This document shows, piece by piece, positions 35,001 through 46,700 of a stretch of DNA of 64,000 nucleotides; within the stretch, counting starts at the first letter, position 1, and the number at the start of each line of letters is the position of its first letter. Location of the stretch: assembly GCF_000208865.1 (NCBI RefSeq), contig NC_018398.1, positions 1,674,001-1,738,000 on the forward strand. The letters run 5' to 3'. The position numbers and the translations under genes are program-made. Under the pieces are notes generated by a model. It saw only the letters and a program-made list of their open reading frames with translations, did not search any database and was not told the DNA's origin. This DNA is from Neospora caninum Liverpool (Eukaryota; Apicomplexa; Conoidasida; Eucoccidiorida; Sarcocystidae).

Positions 35001-37161
35001 ATTTATGCATATATAAATATATATATATATACACATATAGATGTATGTGTGTGCCTTCCTAAGAAGGTGGAAGGCGAACGCGGCGCAGACGTGTGGGGGG
35101 ACGTGATTTCGTGAGGCCTCGTCTCGTTCCGATACGAAAACTGTTCACTTTCTGCTCGCAGCCTGTACCGTTGAAGAGTGCGAAAAGAAAGCCTCAGCAG
35201 TTCCCAGAGTCCGTGGAGCTCTCTTTGCTTCTCGGGGCGTCTCCGTTTTCTTTCGCAGGAGGCCATGGCCTGGCGGAGACTCGCCCCTATCGCGTCGTCG
35301 CCCTCTTCCGCCCGGACATGCCTCTCCCGAACATCAAGGAGGCTGTGCGCCCTTACGTGGACCAGCTTCAACAGTGGCGTTGTAAGCGCAGAGACAAGGA
35401 CCCGCGGCGACGCATTGCACTCCGCACCGATTCTCCGACTTGTGCATGCGTCCGTGGATTCCCCGCAGCTCTCACCGGGTGCCTGCATTATCTGCGTCGC
35501 GAACACGTGCATGCAAGTGTGGGGTCTGCTGCGATGTGCCTAGGGCCAGACTCGGCTTCGCGACGTCGTGCACGCATGCAAGCGTGCCTGTGTGGTTTAC
35601 TCCCCCTTTTTTCGCGGACTGACAGGAGTCGCTGTGTCGGATTCTGGCGCTCGGAGGGATAGCGGGCGGGCTGCAGTGTCTCGGGGCAGGCAGTTTCGTG
35701 TGCGTGTGAAGACGCTCGTTTTACCCGACACCGTTTTCCTGCGTTTTCTGTGCCGTCTCGCGCAATCTGCGACGCGCCTCGCCTGTGCCAGCATCTTCCC
35801 CATTTCCCTTCCTTTCCAGGCCGAAACCTGCGCGTCACCTATCGAGGCTACCGCCGACTGGCGTACCGGGTGAAGAAGAAGGACAGTGCTCACGTGGTGG
35901 AGATGACGTTCGATCTCCTGCCTTCTGCGGTTCACTACTTGCATGTGAAGCTGAATCTGGACGACAACATCATCAGGTAAATGGGCGACGCGGAACCGGT
36001 TTTCTCCTTAAACGTTTGAACATACACCGTGGGGTGAACCAACGACACTTCCAGCAGCCAAGAGTCGAGATACGTCACCGGATGAGCAAGCGCAGGCAGC
36101 CTCGCTGACGCCCAGAAAGAGAGACACGTTACTCCTTGTGAGATCCAGTGAGGGAACCGCTGCCGGGGGGCTTCCTTAAGTGAAGGTCACCCGGCCCTTG
36201 CGACGTGCGTGCGCGAGACAGCGGGGATCTCGCCTGTCCGATACGTGCGCAGCTTTCTGGGTGGCCACTCAATCGGAAACGCCTGTGAAACGTAGCCCGA
36301 AACACACACGTCGTTCTGTCTGAAAGCAGGAGCACGTGGATGCCTGCTCGCCCGAACTGAAAAGGCTCGTTTGTGACCTGCGTCTGTCGACATTTCCAAG
36401 CCATAAACGAGGGTTTTTTGATTTGGCATTTTCGACTGAGTGAAGCGATCGGTGCCAGGAGCGCCCAAGAGAAACGCTCTAGTGGTTGGGATACTGAATA
36501 AACGACGGCAGTTATGAGATACAGCGCAAGCAAGGTGTCTGGCCACCTTTCGGGTCGGTTTGCGTTTTAGGAGGCGTAGTATGCGGCTCGTTGCGACCGG
36601 TGAATGTGTTTAAGAGAAGTGTAGGGACGTTCGTCTAGACGCGAGGAGACGGCCTAGCGTGGCTAGTACACGCTCGTCTTGTAGGAGGGGAAAGACGGTG
36701 TGATAGGTTTTCTGAAGAAACTTCGGTGCGTCTGTGTCGATCGCGCCCGGCAGGAAATTCGGCAAAAAGGGGTGTGGAGGTTATCCACGGAGTGCTGCTC
36801 CGTTTTTGCCGACCGTCGTGTCCCGAGTCTCTGCTTTGTGGTTGGGTGGCGGCGTGTCTTCGCGGTACGTGTCGCCGCCTTTCCGGCCTGTGTGGCGAGA
36901 GTTCTTCCTTCTCAGTTGAGGGCTTTCACCCAAGCATGTTTTCGTTTTCTGCCGTCATTCACACCGCTAGCCTTTGTACGTTTTTTGGCTCGCCTCCCAG
37001 TATACACAGGCACCTTCCTGTCCTCCGTTTGCGTTTTTAGATTTATGATTTTGAAGAATCCGCCGCTTCCCCGAAGCATCGTGAAGAGACGCCACACGAT
37101 TCCACCCGAGGAGTTCGAGGAGCTCGTCAGATACAGCGGCCTCCCAGAGCCCCGATCTTGA
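32073..37161 (+). CDS. Organellar ribosomal protein bS6 with a very long N-terminal extension
   Basis: Proposed exons are 32073-34527, 35064-35381, 35820-35976 and 37041-37161, about 1,016 residues. The joins at 35381/35820 (GTAAGC donor) and 35976/37041 (GTAAAT donor) are phase-consistent. The first join (34527/35064) fits phase but is less certain; a stronger-looking acceptor at 35161 does not fit that donor. The S6 fold lies in exons 2-4: RPYRVVALFRPDMPLPNIKE (first strand and helix), YRGYRRLAYRVKKKDSAHVV (the conserved Gly-x-Arg-x-Leu-Ala-Tyr-x-x-x-Lys motif), LNLDDNIIR, and the end RFMILKNPPLPR. Bacterial S6 has about 100-140 residues and binds 16S rRNA with S18. The first ~820 codons are Ser/Arg/Ala/Pro-rich with hydrophobic stretches around residues 340-375 and only partly supported as coding. 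Mitochondrion or apicoplast cannot be decided. Confidence 0.72.
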
Positions 37162-40100
37162 AGGTTCTTCGAGAAGCAAGCGGAAGAGCTGAGGATGGAA
37201 GAAACTCGAAGGAGGCTCCGAACGTGAAAGCGAAAGAGATGACGCATGGGGGATAGCTGCCTGTCTCTTCGTTCTTTCGTTCGAGGGCCGTCGCGAAGAG
37301 ACAGACAGTAGCACACGAAACGGTCAATCACACTGTCCGTGCTGGTCCAGGACAAACAAACAAGGGAGATCACACAAATATGATCACAGTGAAGGAAACA
37401 GAGAGAGCATGGAGCAGAAAACGACGGGCGAAAAAAGAAGCAAGCTACTAAGAGTAAAGGCGGGAATTGCACGGAAAGCTATCAGTGCCGTTGATAGCGA
37501 TTCGAGAAAGAGGCCGCTCATCGTTTTCGATGCCTCTCTGTCCACAAGCCTCTTCGTTTATCAGCCAAGAAGAATCTCCTTTTCTTATTGCGAAAGCGTC
37601 TCGCGAGTCCGGCTATGTCACCGCCGCGACCGTCGCTTCGGTAAACAGTGTGTGCTGTGGGACATCTGTGAAGGCTATCAGCGCCTTGTTGGTAGCGCGC
37701 TATGCACGGCCTTCACATGAAAAAAAGGGCGTGGGGCTAGTAACTTGGAATCTTTTTCCACTGACAGCAGCTGTAAAAGCATCCTACGGAAATGTGCAAG
37801 TGTAGACAGGCAGTGCTCGCAGATGCGGTATAGCTGGTCAACCCCCCGGCGGGGCAGCGGAGGCATAGCGACGGCAAATGCTTGCGTGCTACAGGTCCGA
37901 GAGGATCACAACGGAGGCTTCGCATTGCTTCTCCGAATGGTGCAGTGTCGCTGTGAACGCGAGACAAACGTATCCTTTGCCTTCGGCGACCCACAGCCGC
38001 CCGTATCGAGCGGAACTGTGCACGCCACGCGGACCCATCTTGGGAGTTACTCGTATATCCCCTTACCCTGAGTGGCAGGTGCGTTGCCGGATATCTTGCT
38101 TCGTGACACAGAAGACTTCGACTCGGCTTCGGTCCACGTCGTGGGAAGCAGTCTGTGTCTAATCGCACGGCACAGAAGCGCGATGTGAAAAAGGGAGGCG
38201 ACTTTTTCCCGTTTCGAGGTGATTGCCAATAGATGCGAACGGCATCCACTCGTGTGCGGTGCGAGAAGGCCCCAGCTGCGGCTGAACGACAGGAACGTGG
38301 GGACAACTACTCGAAACAACCGACAACTTTTTGTGGCGGTCGCCGTCGGCCTCAGTCCTGCAAGCGCAGAGAAGCCCGCTCGGGGCCCGATCTCTGGCGA
38401 GCAATCCGCCGCTTCGCGTGGTTCCACGGAAACGTACGAGCGCTGGCGCTAACCTCTGTTTCGAAACCTGACTTCGAATACGTCTCAAAATAGACGAACG
38501 GACGGAGCGGTCAACGCACAGTTTCTGATGTCCTGGAGAGGACCATCAAATGAGGAATCGCTGCAAATGGCACGTCGACGATGTTCCCAAAAACCCCCGG
38601 AAGCGCCCTTCGTGCTCGCATTCCGTCCACCACGTAATAACATCTGTGTGTCCATTCAGTTGGACGTGTATCTCTATACACATTGCGTATTCATCAAAAA
38701 AAGGGAACTCCTGCCAACTTTCTCCGACTTTCTATACAGGCTTGACTTCACGAGTACCCAGAATCCCCGCACACACATTCGGAAGGAATACGATACTGAA
38801 GAGCGGTTTCGAGCCATGTAAGCAGCATACCTACAACCCACGCCACGCGATTACCAAGATCCGAATGAAGAAGAATCAGATCTCCAGAGGTCCTCTGGAG
38901 TTATCTCTCGTTACGTCACTGCACCGGAGCGTGCAAAGTAGTGTACCTCCCCGTGCCAAGCCTTGCAGCCCATCAGCGTGTCCGCCTGACCCCACGCTCC
39001 ACACATTCGCCACGCTTTCCCTGGAAAACCAGTGTCTCTTCCCTCCCACTTCACAAAAAGGCTTTGTAAGGAGGCTGCGGCAACTTCTTTGTACCGATCT
39101 CTATTGGCGGTTCGGAAGCCGTTTCCCAAGAACCAGCGCGATCTCCTATTTCCCAGTGCCTTTCGGCTCCGCTTTTTCGTTGCTCAAGGCACCCTTTTCG
39201 CAAAATGTCACACGCTTCGTCCCTGCTGGCTCGTTTTCACACACTCGAACAGGCTGCGGGAGCGCGCGTTGCCCCCCTCTTTCTATTACTGCGTCTTCTT
39301 CGCCACCCTCTTCCGGGTCTTCTCGCAGAGAGAGAAAAGCTGCATCTTCCCGGCGCAACTAACATGTGTAGTGTGCCAAAGAAGGCGCGGCGCGTCGCTC
39401 CTTTTTCCTGCAGAGACGCAGGACGGATCTGCCTTCGTAAGAACAACGGCCTCACTACCGCGTGACCCACACTTGAGCGCTTATTGTCCACAGCACCCGC
39501 CCCTCCACGAGATACCCCGACAAAACGCGCCTCCAAAAATACCGTCCACACCGGCTCACAGCCGAACCGAAAGCAACAAGGAAACGTACGTGGGCTGGCC
39601 CTTGCGACACACGCGAAGCAGAGCGTTGGGGGGGGGGGGGGGGGAAGAACTCCCAACTCGCCTCGGCCGCACACCCGGGATGACCAAAAATTCAAAGAGC
39701 ACAGAACGCTCCCGCAACAAATACACCCGAGCGAACGATCTCGACGTGGAAAACGGCGTCGAAGCAAGCCCCACTCTGGAGCCTGCGTTGTCCTCCTGCA
39801 GCGCACGCTCCAACCTCTACGTTTTCCGCTGCGTTCTCCTTGGGACCACCTGCTGTCGCTTCGCCTTCTCTTTTGTTGCCTCTGACTTTCCTTGTTCCGT
39901 TTTCAGCTGCATTCGCCTCCGCCCCCGGCCCTTTCTTGCCCCTTCCCGTGTCGCCTTTGCCTGTTCTAGGTCCGCCGGATCGCTGCTTCGCCCTTCATCC
40001 TAGATCTCAAATGCGGTACCAATTCACACACGCCCTAAAGCAGAGAGGAACTTTTAATTTTCGACGGCTCTCCCCGCACGAACACTCCATCTATCGGAGC

Positions 40101-40602
40101 GCAGCCGACGTCCGCCGCGCTGCGTGCCCACCGCCCTCTCTCGCGTCCAAACTGGACGGCGAGTGGACAGCTCTCTCCGAAAGTGGAATCACGGGCTTTT
40201 CTGCGTCTGTTCATCGGATCTCCACGTGGCCTGGAGCGAGCTCCCACCCCTTCTACGGAGTGCTGTGGTTCCTCTCTACATGGCAATCCCTCCGGCACCG
40301 CGTAGTGTGGAACCACTCGCTCCGGGAAAGGGGAACTATTGCTCCGTCTCTTCGAGGGATGGCCCTCCACCTCGTTCTCCAGAGCCGGTGGCATCTGCTG
40401 CTCGAGTGTTACAACGTCTTCTCTCGGGTTAACTCCAGGTATTTCACCATCGGCTCCAACTCTGGTTCCGCCAAAACGTAGTCCTCTGGAGCCGCTGCCT
40501 CCTGGTCCTGGGGCACCACTGTCTCCCCCGCCTGGGGCACCACTGTCTCTCCCGCCTGGGGCACTGGGGCACCACTGTTTCCCCCGCCTGGGGCATCGCC
40601 GT
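37162..40602. other. Gene-poor stretch containing a poly-G tract
   Basis: Frames at 38550-39362, 39032-40003 and 39237-39806 overlap on both strands and have no recognisable domain or splice-linked partners. About 40500-40602 still shows the 24-bp repeat pattern of the neighbouring minus-strand gene. The rest shows nothing definite. Confidence 0.35.
39628..39644. repeat. Poly-G tract, 17 bases
   Basis: An uninterrupted run of 17 G in otherwise ordinary DNA. Such runs often vary between isolates and are prone to sequencing error. Confidence 0.9.
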
Positions 40603-41420
40603 CTACTCATCCTGGGGCGTCGCCGTCTCCTCATCCTCGAGCACCACTGTTTCCTGATCTTCGGGCGTCACGGCCTCCTCATCCTCGGGCGTCACGGCCT
40701 CCTCATCCTCGGGCGTCACGGCCTCCTCATCCTCGGGCGTCACGGCCTCCTCATCCTCGGGCACAACTGTCTCCTCCTGGGGCATCGCTCTCGCCTCCTC
40801 CTGGGGCATCGCTCTTGCCTCCTCCTGGGGCATCGCTCTTGCCTCCTCCTGGGGCATCGCTCTTGCCTCCTCCTGGGGTATCGCTCTTGCCTCCTCCTGG
40901 GGCATCGCTCTTGCCTCCTCCTGGGGCATCACTCTTGCCTCCTCCTGGGGCATCGCTCTTGCCTCCTCCTGGGGCATCGCTCTTGCCTCCTCCCGGGGCA
41001 CCACTGTCGCCTCATCCTCGGGCATCGCCGTCTCCTCCTCCTGGGGCACCACTGTCTCGTCGTCCTGGGGCATCGCTCTTGCCTCCTCCTGGGGCACCAC
41101 TGTCGCCTCATCCTCGGGCATCGCCGTCTCCTCCTCCTGGGGCACCACTGTCTCGTCGTCCTGGCGCATTGCCGTCTCCTCCTCCTGGGGCATCACTGTC
41201 TCCTCACCCTCAGGCACCACCGTCTCCTCCTCCTGGGGCATCACTGTCTCCTCATCCCCGGGCACAACTGTCTCCTGCTCCTGGGGCACAACTGTCTCCT
41301 GCTCCTGGGGCACAACTGTCTCCTGCTCCTGGGGCATCACTGTCTCCTCATCCCCGGGCACAACAGTCTCCTCCTCCTGAGGCACCACTGTCGCCTCCTC
41401 CTGGGACACGACTCGCTCCG
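40600..41420 (-). repeat. 24-bp minisatellite encoding acidic octapeptides
   Basis: About 33 imperfect 24-bp units read CCCCAGGAGGAGG-like on the minus strand. Sub-blocks are nearly identical: nine PQEEARAM-type units, four PEDEEAVT units and three PQEQETVV units. This suggests recent local duplication. Repeat-like DNA continues beyond the stop codon to about 40500. Confidence 0.92.
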
Positions 41421-43180
41421 AAAGTTGTGCTTGTTCATCTTCCGCAGTGCTTTGTTGTGTTGCTGGCGATTCAGAAAGAGGCTCATCAGCCAGGTTCATT
41501 TCAGGCACGTCGGTTTTTTGGCTGGCTTCTTCTCTCTGGTTGTACGTGGCAGTAGCACCAACTATTCCACCAACAGCAGGTTCCTTATTGTTCGTCCATC
41601 TGGGCGCGTATCGGTTTTCCGCCGTGTGGTTCCTCGTGGGCATAAGATGTGCCTGCTTCCACGCCGCTTCAATCCTGTCGCCAGCAAAGAATCTCTCTCC
41701 CAGAAAAGCATGCTGATCAGTGGAAAGCACAAGCACGATTTTGCGGCCTCGCAGTTCACTGGCGTACAGCCTTGGAACGACGCGCGTCTCCATATAGGAG
41801 CCCATGCGAGTCACGATGTTCGCCGTTGTGTCGCACTCCGTAGCCGCCTCCCCCTCACCGGCTTGTACACCCTTGACGTAAAACGGGTCATCGTTGCTCC
41901 CTTTTTGTCGCTTGTCTTCCGCGACATGCACTTTCCAGAACTGCTGTCTGTCGACAGGCAACTCGTGGTCGTTGGAGTCGCTATGCCTGTTCCGGAGGGA
42001 ACCGTCGATGAGTTCTATCGACGACGTGGACGTCTTCCCAAACTTCACTGTGACATGGCCGATCCAGTTGGACGCATCGCCCGCACCGGACGCCCGACCC
42101 CACAAGCCGGCTTCTGTTGTCGCGGTTTGCATGGCCGACAAGACAGGCTGGTACTGCGGAAACGCCTCTGCGGCTGCCGCCTTTGCAGTCTCTTTCAGGC
42201 GCCTGAAACGCACACAGTCGAGCGACAGGGGACTTGCATTCGAAACATCAGCCACTTCGCACGTGAACACACACGCTTTGACCTTTTCTAGCTCCAAAAA
42301 GCGAAAGACGGACGACGCGCCGAACGGAACGGCGACGAGAAATACGGCGGCGCGGCACGAGACAAAAAAACGCAAGGGTGTCCATACAGCAGGCCCAGTG
42401 ACAGGATCGGCAAGAACCCCTTAGGTGGGGCTGTCTCGCGCACTCCGGCGTCCTCGCGAAAAAAGCATCGGGAAATGGAGAAAAAACAGCTAGACGACAG
42501 CGGGTGGGAAAGAGGCTGCTGCCACATCCAGAGGCATATAACCGGTCGTGACATCAAAACGTTTGAGGACAGCGAAACTAGCCGTGACAGCGCGAAAACG
42601 GAAACTCCGGGGACACTCGGCGAATCGACGTATCGGCGAGCACGCGTAAACTGGGTAGAGAGCAGTGAGCGGCGGGCCGGGAGGAAAAAAGAATGTCTCC
42701 GACTGGCAATGACACACAGCAACGAAATGCGGGCGCTGACGAGAGGCGGAGCAAAGAAGAGTGTCTATCTTATAAGCGCCACACAGAAACGCACACCTGT
42801 CTTGAAGGGTGCGTGAAAAAAGACGCGCAACGTCAGGTTACCCATTACCCCTGGAACTGCGCAACGCGCCTCCACCCAAGGACAGCACGTGTCCTTCTTG
42901 GTTCACCAGGAACGCGGGAATACCACGAACGACACCGCACACATGCCTACCGAAAACGACAAGACCAGCAGGGAAACGGTAAAAATGTTCTTACGTGAGC
43001 TTCGACTGCGTGCGCGTCGCATAACCGTACGCCGCCACCGCTGCTTGACCAGCCGCAGGATACCCGACGAGGTAAAGCGCGCGTTCGAGAACCGACACGG
43101 GCGGCACAGCGAACTCCACGACTCCGCGGGGGCGCGACGGACACGTCGCAACCTGTACACGGATCAGCAGGAAGTTTTCC
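40603..43180 (-). CDS. Acidic octapeptide-repeat protein, unrecognised
   Basis: Three exons joined in phase: 43180-42995 (acceptor ttttcgcag, donor GTAAGA), 42946-42849 (acceptor cggtag, donor GTAATG) and 42287-40603 (acceptor ttggagctag). The large exon has no usable ATG near its 5' end, which supports splicing from upstream. The first coding exon, somewhere in 43.2-43.75 kb, was not resolved. Non-repeat part: VVEFAVPPVSVLERALYLVG, GIPAFLVNQEGHVLSLGGGA, VKACVFTCEVADVSNASPLS, then an Ala-rich helix and a charged region. The C-terminus is about 33 tandem copies of an eight-residue unit such as PQEEETVV, PQEEARAM or PEDEEAVT, coded by a 24-bp minisatellite. An alternative last exon 42650-42490 (VYACSPIRRFAECPRSFRFR) also fits phase and would give a short form without repeats. 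No family recognised; dense acidic repeats are common in exported coccidian proteins, but no signal peptide was found in the visible exons. Confidence 0.6.
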
Positions 43181-43256
43181 CTGCGAAAAAGCACATCAAG
43201 GTAGCAACGACCGCAGAGCGGAATTTGCACACGCCGTCGGATGGAGTGAGTGGCAA

Positions 43257-43345
43257 CGAAAAGTCGACGGTGGATTATATGATGGATTATATGGTGGATT
43301 ACATGGTGGATGATTACATGGTGGATGATTAGATGGTGGAGTCCG
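43257..43345. repeat. Short imperfect repeat of ATGGTGGATTA type
   Basis: Successive 12-15-bp units of the form gatggattat/atggtggatt(a)c follow one another just 5' of the exon starting at 43180, inside the presumed upstream intron. No function is evident. Confidence 0.75.
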
Positions 43346-43757
43346 GGGCAGTAGTCGAAGAACAGCACGCAAGACGCAGCTGCGCACCGTTGTGCATGCA
43401 CAGATCCACACGCTTCTGCATCTACGTCTACGCTTGGACGTCGGCGCGGCTGCATAGAGAGGCAGAAGCAGGAGGGTGTTTCCCAGAGCGTCTTGGTGTG
43501 CGGAAGGCTGCGCAGACACACTCGTAGTCCCAGCGAAACCATGCCTTGTCACCTGTTTGCACAGGTCGAAGCCGGCTGGCCGGCGATGCGAATCAGCCAC
43601 TCTCGACAACAGTGAATAGACAGAAGGTAACGCGGGAGTCCCCAGGGGACCACTGCGCACAGGTTGGTGCATGGCGCCCGTCACGCCTTGGCAGGTCATG
43701 CCGTGCCCCCTCCACCACTTTAAAAAGGACACGCGTATATATGCTATACAGCTACAA

Positions 43758-46700
43758 CTAATCGGTAACTGAGCGTAGAAACTGCGTTATCCCGCCATCC
43801 TCAGAACTGACTTCAGCATCCATATTTGCCTCGGCACGTAAAACGTACTGGAAAAAGGAGGTGAGAGGAAGGAAGAGAGGCGGCGCTTCGGGGGCGAAAG
43901 CGGTCTCGACATAGAGCTGGTATTTGTCCAGCATTCGCTTGTCGTAGGACGTGGCCCATGCCGCCGGGTTGGATACGTACGCCTCGTGCTTCAACGCCAT
44001 GAGTTGCCTCCACTCGCGGATGCCGACACGGGCATGGATGAACGAGTCCAGAGCTGTACAGCTGGTACTCGGCGACTGTTCCGGCTTTGCCTGCTTTTTC
44101 TGCTTGGCCTTTTTGCCCCTCTTCCGCGTCTCTCCCGAATCCTGGCGCGTCTTGTACGAGATATCCGCTGTGCAAAAGCCGTCCAGATTCTGGACCAGCG
44201 TCTCGACGCTACGCTGAGCCAACTGAAGACGTCGCAACTCGCCTCCGCTCCCAGCCAGGTACCGCAGCGGCAGCCCACCTGTTCGCGGACCCAGGTAGAC
44301 CATAAGAACTTTTCGCTTGCCCACTGACGGCGGGAACAGAGCCGCGCGGTCCTCGCGCCTCTGCGGCAGCTGCTGTCCACTCGTCTGGCCAGTTTGCTCA
44401 GAGACTGCATGCGCTGCATGCGCCGTCGGCGTTTTCGAGTCCTCTCGGACAGACCCGCCTGCCTGCGCCTCGTCACTTCCCTTTGACGTCCCTGTCTCTC
44501 TCTCCTCCCACCCCGCACGCGAACGTGCAGCGGCTGCCGCTTCCGTTTCCCCTTCCGCATCCGGACCGTCGACGCTGCCGGCGAAGATGCCTAGGTTCGA
44601 ATCGACACACCACTTTGACAGCTGCCGACTTGACTCGTTTAGGCAGCACACGAACGGATTGAAACGGCTGTACAGCCCGCTTCGCTTCTCTTCGCTGGCT
44701 TCTTCCTCAGTCTTGCCCTCGCCATCGCGATTAACCCGCTGCGCTCGTGCAAGCATGGCCAGGCCGTCCACGGCTTCAAGTTGCCCCGGCTCGCCTTCCA
44801 CGTCGCCCGCATTTCCCGGTCGCGCACGTCTCTGTGGCGCCGTGCCGGCGCCTCGCTGACCGGCTTCTCGGATCTCCACGTCCAGCGGCACGGCCTGGGT
44901 CTGCTGGGGACGCGATAGGGCACCTCCGTCGCCGCCAGCCCAGCTGCTCAAGGTCGGCTGGCCGAGCCAAGCCTCGAAGTCGCTGTTCTTGCGGAAGGGG
45001 GACAGCGAGGGGAAAGGCGGCTGGAAATCTCTGTAGGCCTTGATGAACTGGGACCCGTACTCGGCGTACGACACCAGAGGGCCCAATCCTGTGACGGGCT
45101 CCGAGACAGGATAGAGCGTCGGGACTGGAGACACGTGATAGTCGCCTGAGACGTAGAACGACTCGATGACTAGGCCACTGACTCTCAAAATGTAATAGCC
45201 TCCTTTCTTAGAAACGTCCGTTTCTCTGTTCACCTTCTTCCAGGTTTCTCTCCCCCGCGCCGACCCTGCAGCCAGACGCCGGACCCGCATACGCGCCTCG
45301 GCTTCGGTCGTCCCGTCGGCGAGTTCAGACGTCGGCTTGCTTGGATCGGACGCCTCGGCTGTTTCCGCCGTTCGGGTCTGGGCTTCCGCCTCCTGGCTCG
45401 GTGCGTGCGCCACCGCCGCGTTCCCGGTCTGCGGGTCAGCGGCGGGAAGACGCACTCTGGGCCGGCCCTGGAAGTGCTCAAAGACGAGGCGCTGCAGAGT
45501 CGAGAGTGGCGGCACGAGAGCGTACCGCGCGCGATCGTCCACGGCCGCTTCTCGAATGACCGCAGGCGGGAGCATTTGCGACAGATTGATCCAGTCTTCC
45601 GGCTCAACGGATTGACTCGCTCCCTCGTACGAATAAATCACCTTCACGCTCCAGTCTCTGCCAGAATCGAGCGAGTTGGTCGCGTTTTCCTGACCGACTG
45701 AGGGCCTCGCCGCCGCGCCGTTTTGACGCGGCGCTTCTTTCGCATCCCCCTGCAAATGGCGTTTGGCGCGCCCAAAGAGACCGCCGAAAAACGAACCGCC
45801 ATGTCTCGGCACTTCGTTCGAACGCTCGCCACGCGGGGGTCGACGGGTGGTCCCTTTGCGCCGGGTGTCCCCACGACCGTCCTGGCCAGGCTTCTTCTGC
45901 GCCTCGTCCTGGCCCGCGTCCGCCCCAGCTTTCTTCTCTTTCTCCACCCCTCTCCTGCTTCCTTTGTGTCTCTGCGTCGTCTGTTCCGCTGGTCCCCCTT
46001 TCGATCCTTTCCACGATTCCCGCGCTTGCCCGTCCGGGGCCCCAGGTCCGCCCTCTGGTCTCTTCCTGTCGCCGTGGGCCCGGTCGCGCGCCGAGGCCGC
46101 GGCCTTTCCGCCCCCGTCACCTGCAGCGCCTTCGTTCTGGTCCGCGCCGGCGTCAGTTGTTGGCTCGCCAACTCCTCGTCTCTGAAGGAGGTCGATTGTG
46201 TGGCTCTCGTCGCCTTCTTCATTCTGACTCCAGGCCTCTCTCTCCTTGTCCACTGCTGCGTCCGGCTTCGCCGGGGCCGCTGTGGTGACGCCGTGGTCTC
46301 CTTCGAACTCTTCAAAGGATGCGGATTCCGAGGAGTCGCTCACCTCCCCGCCGAGCAACGACATTCCGCGTGTCACGTCGACCCACAGGGGTTCAGTGTC
46401 CAGACCCGCTCCGCGTGCAGTGTCTCCATTGTTCGGCCGCCCTGCCGCAACGGCCGTCCTCAGCAACTGGTTGACTGAACGCGGTTCGACTGGAAGTGGA
46501 GCCGGCGGCGCAGTCACAAACACGATCGGAAGGCTGCACGAAGCAAGGTCCACACACCGAAACTACGATGAGCCACGGGTTCGAACCTAAGCCCATTTGC
46601 GCGTTGTTTGACTGTGAAAGCGATGCGGGCGTTGCGCTCCGCGCTCACCCCGCCCGAGTGCTCGCGCAAGGGGGAACACGACGGCTCTCAGAACAGGAAA

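Noticed and set aside
40339..42291. 650-codon plus-strand frame of Leu/Gly/His-rich repeats
   Set aside because: It is the antisense shadow of the 24-bp minisatellite. The minus-strand reading is acidic, has phase-linked upstream exons and ordinary non-repeat sequence.
46570..46600. T-arm-like sequence ggttcgaacc suggesting a tRNA
   Set aside because: No matching acceptor stem, D-arm or anticodon arm could be folded around it.
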